From Pedobacter frigiditerrae (lineage in GTDB: Bacteria > Bacteroidota > Bacteroidia > Sphingobacteriales > Sphingobacteriaceae), in the NCBI RefSeq assembly GCF_004331645.1, contig NZ_SJSK01000004.1, positions 467,258 through 531,257 on the forward strand: DNA of 64,000 bases, written 5' to 3'. The notes under the pieces were generated by a model, which was given only the letters and a program-made list of their open reading frames with translations, was not told the origin of the DNA and did not search any database. Below, piece after piece: positions 59,721-64,000 of the stretch. Each line of letters opens with the position of its first letter. The stretch's first letter is position 1. The translations under genes were made by a program, and so were the position numbers.

Positions 59721-60632
59721 ATGATGAGAATAGTTTTTATGGGTACGCCCGATTTTGCAGTTGCTTCATTAAGTGCCTTACAACAAGCAGGTTTAGATAT
59801 TGTTGGTGTAGTTACCGCAGCTGACAAACCTGCCGGACGTGGTCAAAAATTGAGCGAAAGTGCCGTAAAAAAATACGCTGTAGAAAATGGATTAAAGGTC
59901 TTACAACCATTAAAATTAAAAGACCCAGACTTTATTGCCGAACTTAGCGCTCTAAATGCAGATTTATTTGTTGTAGTAGCTTTTAGAATGTTGCCAGAAA
60001 TTGTGTGGCAAATGCCTAGCAAAGGAACAATTAATTTACACGGTTCTTTATTGCCTCAATATCGCGGGGCTGCACCAATTAATCATGTTATTATTAATGG
60101 CGAAAAAGAAAGTGGTGTAACTACATTCTTTTTAAAACAAGAGATTGACACAGGAGATATTATTTTTTCTGATGCTGTAGAAATTACAGACGATGAAACT
60201 GCTGGTGATTTACATGATAAATTAATGGCAATTGGTGCTAAATTGATTGTGAAAACGGTTATAGCTATTGATGCTAATGATTATAATGAAGTGCCACAAC
60301 CGCAAAGTGAGGAGTTAAAATCGGCACCAAAAATATTTAAGGAATTCTGTAAAGTAGATTGGAACCAAAGCACTCAAACTGTATACAATCATATCCGTGG
60401 CTTAAGCCCTTATCCAACTGCTTTTACTATTTTTAACGAGAAAACATTAAAGATATTTAAAGCAGAACCCGAAGACAAAGAGCCTGCTATTTCTGCAGGA
60501 GCTTTTTTAACTGATGGAAAAACTTATTTAAAATTTGCTACCAAAGATGGTTTTATTAAAGTAACTGACGTTCAGTTTGAAGGCAAAAAGCGAATGTTGA
60601 TTGATGAGTTTTTGAGAGGGATGAGGTTATAG
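59721..60632 (+). CDS. fmt: Methionyl-tRNA formyltransferase
   Basis: A 303-residue enzyme that formylates initiator Met-tRNA with 10-formyl-THF. Motifs: MRIVFMGTPDFAVASLSAL, ADKPAGRGQK, the catalytic HGSLLPQYRGAAPINHVIINGEKESGVTTFFLKQEIDTGDI with the conserved Asn-His-Asp set (His in NLHGSLLP), and a C-terminal beta-barrel with GLSPYPTAFT and KTLKIFKAEPED. Two in-frame ATGs (59721 and 59724) start the gene. It has the normal size and is monogenic here; the usual def neighbour is not present. Confidence 0.97.
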   Translation: MMRIVFMGTPDFAVASLSALQQAGLDIVGVVTAADKPAGRGQKLSESAVKKYAVENGLKVLQPLKLKDPDFIAELSALNADLFVVVAFRMLPEIVWQMPSKGTINLHGSLLPQYRGAAPINHVIINGEKESGVTTFFLKQEIDTGDIIFSDAVEITDDETAGDLHDKLMAIGAKLIVKTVIAIDANDYNEVPQPQSEELKSAPKIFKEFCKVDWNQSTQTVYNHIRGLSPYPTAFTIFNEKTLKIFKAEPEDKEPAISAGAFLTDGKTYLKFATKDGFIKVTDVQFEGKKRMLIDEFLRGMRL

Positions 60633-61101
60633 TGGTTAACTGTTTGAGTTGGTTAATCGGTTAATTGTTGAGTTTGATGGCTTGCTATCAAGGTTCCTTA
60701 ATTTAAAAGGATTTAGAAAAGCTCCTTCGGAGTCCCTTTGGGACAATCAGCAGCTTCCATTATTGTGAGTTGGGCTATACTTTACCTGCCTAAACGCAGG
60801 CAGGCAATCTTTTTATGCCCTTCGACTATGCTCAGGGTGACATAAAAAGTATTTTCGTTACTATCCTGCCTGCCGGATAGGCAGGTTTAGTTTACGTAGG
60901 TTTTTGTAAAATTTAGGGCTGTACAATGTCAAGAGCCAGACACTTTGTTAAATAAACCCGATTGAAGTGGATCCCGATTCTTCATTGGGAGGAATGAAAA
61001 GCGGAATTGTATTTGCCAAGAACTACTTACATTCGTTTTCCGGTCTTCGAAAAGGTTTGGCTTGACACTTAACTTTCGGACTTTACTGACTTTCCGACTA
61101 T
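60633..61101. repeat. Gene-free region with several repeat fragments
   Basis: About 470 bp without genes. Hairpins CTCCTTCGGAG and GTCCCTTTGGGAC stand in tandem at 60721-60745. A CCTGCCT/AGGCAGG palindrome occurs near 60865-60885. The 25 bp at 60882-60906 are nearly identical to 48552-48576. GTTAAATAAACCCGATTG (60947-60964) matches the repeats at 4768 and 9847. Just before the next gene, 61072-61100 has GGACTTTACTGACTTTCCGA-type tandem words. Confidence 0.55.
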
Positions 61102-61941
61102 TTAAATTAACCCATTTAACTTTGCGCTCAAATCTTTTGCTACTTCGTTAAAATAACGCTTTTTACCATAACCCATTATCCACCTAATTCCGCTACTGGC
61201 ATTAGTAACAAAAACTTCTTCTGCTTCATTTAAAATATCTGGATTGATTTGAGCTTCTATTAAAGGCAAATTATACATTTTAGCAAGCTTTAAAACTACA
61301 CTTCGCATTACACCTGCAACGCAACCCTCAGATAAGGCAGGTGTATAAATTTGATTTTGATAAACTACAAATATGTTTGAGCTAGTGCTTTCGCATAAAA
61401 ACCCATTTTGATTTAAAATCATTGCCTCATCTAAACGATGTTGTTTCTGAAACAATGCTGCCATTACATACAACAGTGCGTTACTGGTTTTGAAGTTAGA
61501 AAGCTTGTTTATTTGTTTAGTTAGTTCGTCATAAACATCAATAATTAAACCTTTCTGATTGAGTTCATATTGAGGTTGCTCTAGAGGAATACTCTCAAAT
61601 AAATAACCTACTTTATTGCTCTGTGGTGTATACAAGCCTTCACCATCACGATAAACCGATAACCTAAAACGCACATTACCATTTAATTTATTCTTCTTGA
61701 GCAACTCTGCAGTTTTTTGCCTTAAAAAATATTCGTCTAGCAAAGCATAACCTTCCATTTTTAAAGCTTTCATACCAGCTCGTAAACGATCTGCATGTTG
61801 CTCGGCAAATTGCAATTTTCCATTACACATTCGCATAGATTCAAATAAACCATCGCCAAATTTAAAACTACGATTGCCAGCCTTAATTACAGCTTGCTCT
61901 GAAGCGAAAAATTCGTCGTTAAATAAAATATATGTAGACAT
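61102..61941 (-). CDS. PLP-dependent class IV aminotransferase
   Basis: A 279-residue fold-type IV PLP enzyme. The N-terminus NRSFKFGDGLFESMRMCNGKLQFAEQHADRLRAGM has the usual G-D-G-x-F-E-S-M-R motif; the PLP Lys is probably that in LSNFKTSNALLYVMAAL (about residue 152). Further motifs are NQNGFLCESTSSNIFVVYQN and TPALSEGCVAGVMRSVVLKLA. Candidates are aminodeoxychorismate lyase (PabC) or a branched-chain or D-amino-acid aminotransferase. The sequence does not decide. It starts 3 bp after the RluA-family gene, so the pair forms an operon. Confidence 0.9.
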   Translation of the reverse strand: MSTYILFNDEFFASEQAVIKAGNRSFKFGDGLFESMRMCNGKLQFAEQHADRLRAGMKALKMEGYALLDEYFLRQKTAELLKKNKLNGNVRFRLSVYRDGEGLYTPQSNKVGYLFESIPLEQPQYELNQKGLIIDVYDELTKQINKLSNFKTSNALLYVMAALFQKQHRLDEAMILNQNGFLCESTSSNIFVVYQNQIYTPALSEGCVAGVMRSVVLKLAKMYNLPLIEAQINPDILNEAEEVFVTNASSGIRWIMGYGKKRYFNEVAKDLSAKLNGLI

Positions 61942-61944
61942 GAT

Positions 61945-62973
61945 TTATTGAGGCAGTGCTGCGTAATTTCTCCATTTTAACAATACAGATTTAAAATCTT
62001 CTGGTAAAGGTGCCTGAAACTCCATGTATTTTTGTGTTGTAGGATGTATAAAACCTAATGTTTGGGCATGTAAGGCTTGACGAGGCAACATTTCGAAACA
62101 ATTGCTTACAAACTGTTTATATTTAGTAAAGGTTGTTCCTTTTAAAATTTTATCGCCACCATAATTGGCATCGCTAAATAATGGGTGACCAATATGTTGC
62201 ATGTGTGCTCTAATTTGGTGCGTTCTACCTGTTTCTAGCTGACAACTAATTAAAGTTACGTAACCTAACCGTTCTAAAACACTGTAATTAGTAGCAGACC
62301 ATTTACCCTTTTCTTCATCATCGTATACATCCATGATGATTCTGTTTTTTAAGCTACGCCCAATAAAACCTTCTACCCTCCCATCATTTTCAATATCGCC
62401 CCAAGCTAGTGCTATGTATTTTCTGGTAATAGTATGGTCAAAAAACTGCTTGGCCAGCTTGGTCATTGTAATTTCGTTTTTGCTAATAAGCAAAAGTCCA
62501 GAAGTGTCTTTATCAATTCTATGCACTAAACCTGGTCTACCATCATTACCAGGCAAAGTTGGTAATTGTTCAAAATGATAAGCCAATGCATTTACTAAGG
62601 TTCCTGTATAATTATTAAAACCTGGGTGAACAACCATACCGGCTGGCTTATTCACGACCAATAAATCTGCATCTTCATAAATAATATCTATCGGGATATT
62701 TTCTGGGTAAACCTCCGTATCACGTGGTGGATGAGCAAATACAATTGAAATTTCATCAAAAGGTTTAACCTTGTAGCTAGATTTAACGGTTTTTTTATTT
62801 ACCAAGACATTCCCAGCATCTATGGCATTCTGAATTCTATTTCTTGACGCATTTTCTAGACGGTGCATCAAAAACTTGTCAATACGAAGCAAAGACTGTC
62901 CTTTATCTACAACAATATTAAAATGCTCAAATAAATCCTGCTCTTCTTCCTGATCAATAATGTTGTTTTCCAT
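61945..62973 (-). CDS. RluA-family 23S rRNA/tRNA pseudouridine synthase (RluD-like)
   Basis: A 342-residue pseudouridine synthase with an N-terminal S4 RNA-binding domain (about residues 15-85: RIDKFLMHRLENASRNRIQNAIDAGNVLVNKKTVKSSYKVKPFDEISI) and a catalytic domain. The active-site Asp is in GRPGLVHRIDKDTSGLLLISKN (about residue 150). Also seen are YIALAWGDIENDGRVEGFIGRS, LETGRTHQIRAHMQHIGHPLFSDANYGG and RQALHAQTLGFIHP. Size and motifs fit RluD, which modifies positions 1911/1915/1917 of 23S rRNA. The class IV aminotransferase follows by 3 bp. Confidence 0.94.
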   Translation of the reverse strand: MENNIIDQEEEQDLFEHFNIVVDKGQSLLRIDKFLMHRLENASRNRIQNAIDAGNVLVNKKTVKSSYKVKPFDEISIVFAHPPRDTEVYPENIPIDIIYEDADLLVVNKPAGMVVHPGFNNYTGTLVNALAYHFEQLPTLPGNDGRPGLVHRIDKDTSGLLLISKNEITMTKLAKQFFDHTITRKYIALAWGDIENDGRVEGFIGRSLKNRIIMDVYDDEEKGKWSATNYSVLERLGYVTLISCQLETGRTHQIRAHMQHIGHPLFSDANYGGDKILKGTTFTKYKQFVSNCFEMLPRQALHAQTLGFIHPTTQKYMEFQAPLPEDFKSVLLKWRNYAALPQ

Positions 62974-63134
62974 ACTGCAAAAATAGGATTAACAATTTGA
63001 TAATTTTAAAAAAAACCAAATGGCTTAGTTTTTGTTAATGTACAATCACCAATATTAAAGTACAACCTATGGAAAACTTTACCCAAAATGTTAAAATTGT
63101 TCTAAACTTTTTTCCTTATCTGCTAAGAAAGATA

Positions 63135-63142
63135 TATTTTCG
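63135..63142 (+). promoter_or_regulatory. -7 promoter box of the outer-membrane protein gene
   Basis: TATTTTCG, one mismatch from TAnnTTTG, lies 18 bases before the ATG at 63161. Confidence 0.45.
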
Positions 63143-63160
63143 TCCCTGATAACCAATCAG

Positions 63161-64000
63161 ATGAACGAAAAAATGAAAAAAAAACGATCTCTACTAAAGC
63201 ACTTAGTTGTTCTTAGTGCTTTTTTATTTCCATTAAATTTAATGGCTCAACAAGATGTGGGTGATTTATTCAAATCAGGCCCAGCTGATGCAACCAAGTT
63301 GGTTGACGCATATATGAATCCACTTTTTAAAGGTCTTGGTGTAGGCTTAAACTCTGGATGGCATAATACAGCAAAAGCAAAAAGTTTTTTACGTTTCGAT
63401 TTGCGCATTACAGCTACAGCAGCTTTTGCCCCAACAAAAGATCAGTCATACAACACAAATAATCTAGGGTTGCAAAACATTAAACCGTCTTTAGGCCAAA
63501 ATGGTATTGGCCCCACTGCCCTAGGAGATGACAACGAGGGATCAACCATGGATATCCTGATTAATGGTGTTCCTTCAGGCAAGACGTTTAAACTACCACA
63601 AGGTTCAGGAATTCACTTTGCTCCTTCTCCTCAAGTTCAACTAACTGTGGGTTTACCAAAAAATATTGATATCTCTTTACGTTTAGTACCTAGCATTAAA
63701 TTAGGTGACGATGCTGGAAAAATTAATATGTTTGGCGTTGGCGCTAAAGTTGAGATCTTGCCTTTAATTATGGGTAAATCAGACAAATTAATTCCGTTTG
63801 ATTTAGCTATTGCTTTAGGGTTAACAAGGTTAAACTATAATCTACCTTTGGATATAAATAATGGTAAATATTCTAATCAAGAGATAGACATTAAAATTAA
63901 TGGGTTTAGTGCTGAAGCCATTATTTCTAAGAAAATTTTGTTTTTCACACCATTTGCAAGCGTAGGCTACAATTCTTCTAACTCTAATCTTAAAGCATTA
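63161..64000 (+). CDS. DUF6588-type outer-membrane beta-barrel protein (3' truncated)
   Basis: The frame starts at ATG 63161 (an in-frame ATG at 63173 is an alternative) and stays open to the window edge, 280 codons. The signal peptide ends NLMAQ (KHLVVLSAFLFPLNLMAQ). The mature part has the pattern of a DUF6588/outer-membrane transport-like barrel: MNPLFKGLGVGLNSGWHNTAKAKSFLRFDLRITATAAF, alternating glycine-rich strands with aromatic girdle residues, and a QVQLTVGLPKNIDISLRLVPSI strand. It is cut by the end of the window. Function unknown; the family is widespread in Bacteroidota. Confidence 0.8.
   Translation, partial: MNEKMKKKRSLLKHLVVLSAFLFPLNLMAQQDVGDLFKSGPADATKLVDAYMNPLFKGLGVGLNSGWHNTAKAKSFLRFDLRITATAAFAPTKDQSYNTNNLGLQNIKPSLGQNGIGPTALGDDNEGSTMDILINGVPSGKTFKLPQGSGIHFAPSPQVQLTVGLPKNIDISLRLVPSIKLGDDAGKINMFGVGAKVEILPLIMGKSDKLIPFDLAIALGLTRLNYNLPLDINNGKYSNQEIDIKINGFSAEAIISKKILFFTPFASVGYNSSNSNLKAL

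Overview
The window is AT-rich chromosomal DNA from a member of the Bacteroidota, most likely family Sphingobacteriaceae (Pedobacter-like). Pointers are: -7 promoter boxes of the TAnnTTTG type close to start codons; many exported proteins whose signal peptides end in -AQ or a lipobox; a type IX secretion plug-domain protein; DUF5117-type metzincin protease; DUF1080 hydrolase with Gfo/Idh/MocA partners; and ECF sigma factors next to membrane anti-sigma or beta-barrel partners. I see no rRNA, tRNA, CRISPR array, prophage or intact insertion sequence. Species-level assignment is inference.

Layout. 1-2.3 kb: small accessory genes (SRPBCC, lipocalin-like, DUF1801, GNAT, zinc ribbon). 2.3-4.7 kb: pyrD, then an NAD(P)-binding oxidoreductase with its Rrf2 regulator and two matching operators. 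4.9-8.1 kb: ABC-F ATPase overlapping a type IX plug protein. 8.2-16.5 kb: alpha-amylase, thioesterase, EVE protein, large zinc protease, VOC protein, holA and a lone HsdR_N nuclease domain. 16.6-20.6 kb: a Tat-exported 3-keto-sugar operon. 20.8-28.6 kb: two paralogous lipoproteins, valS, Uma2 protein and a Zn/Cd-type P-type ATPase. 28.9-35.7 kb: M13 peptidase, MmcQ/YjbR protein, mnmD, AI-2E transporter, mazG and two orphan genes, each preceded by a copy of the same palindromic repeat. 

36.5-40.1 kb is a self-contained regulatory unit: ECF sigma factor, small one-helix putative anti-sigma, Spy/CnrX-like periplasmic metal sensor, then YHYH-domain lipoprotein, MORN lipoprotein and SCO-family copper chaperone. 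The same 33-bp promoter-like element lies before the sigma gene and before the YHYH gene, so the sigma factor probably controls itself and the YHYH-SCO operon. A second ECF sigma (43.5 kb) is translationally coupled to a protein that appears to join an inner-membrane anti-sigma-like segment to an outer-membrane beta-barrel. 

45.9-64 kb: S9 peptidase, ThuA-like protein, DinB-like protein, then (51.1-53.4 kb) a lipoprotein with a C-terminal Tae4-like peptidoglycan amidase domain followed 5 bp later by a secreted Tai4-like protein. This is a probable antibacterial toxin/immunity pair with no type VI genes in view, and the best candidate for an undescribed system. After it come truA, a LolE/FtsX-type permease, a DUF1343 (NamZ-type) lipoprotein, topoisomerase IB, fmt, a class IV aminotransferase, an RluA-family pseudouridine synthase and a truncated outer-membrane protein.

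The intergenic DNA carries several families of short palindromic or tandem-word repeats. These are annotated separately because they recur within the window and in one case extend into coding sequence.
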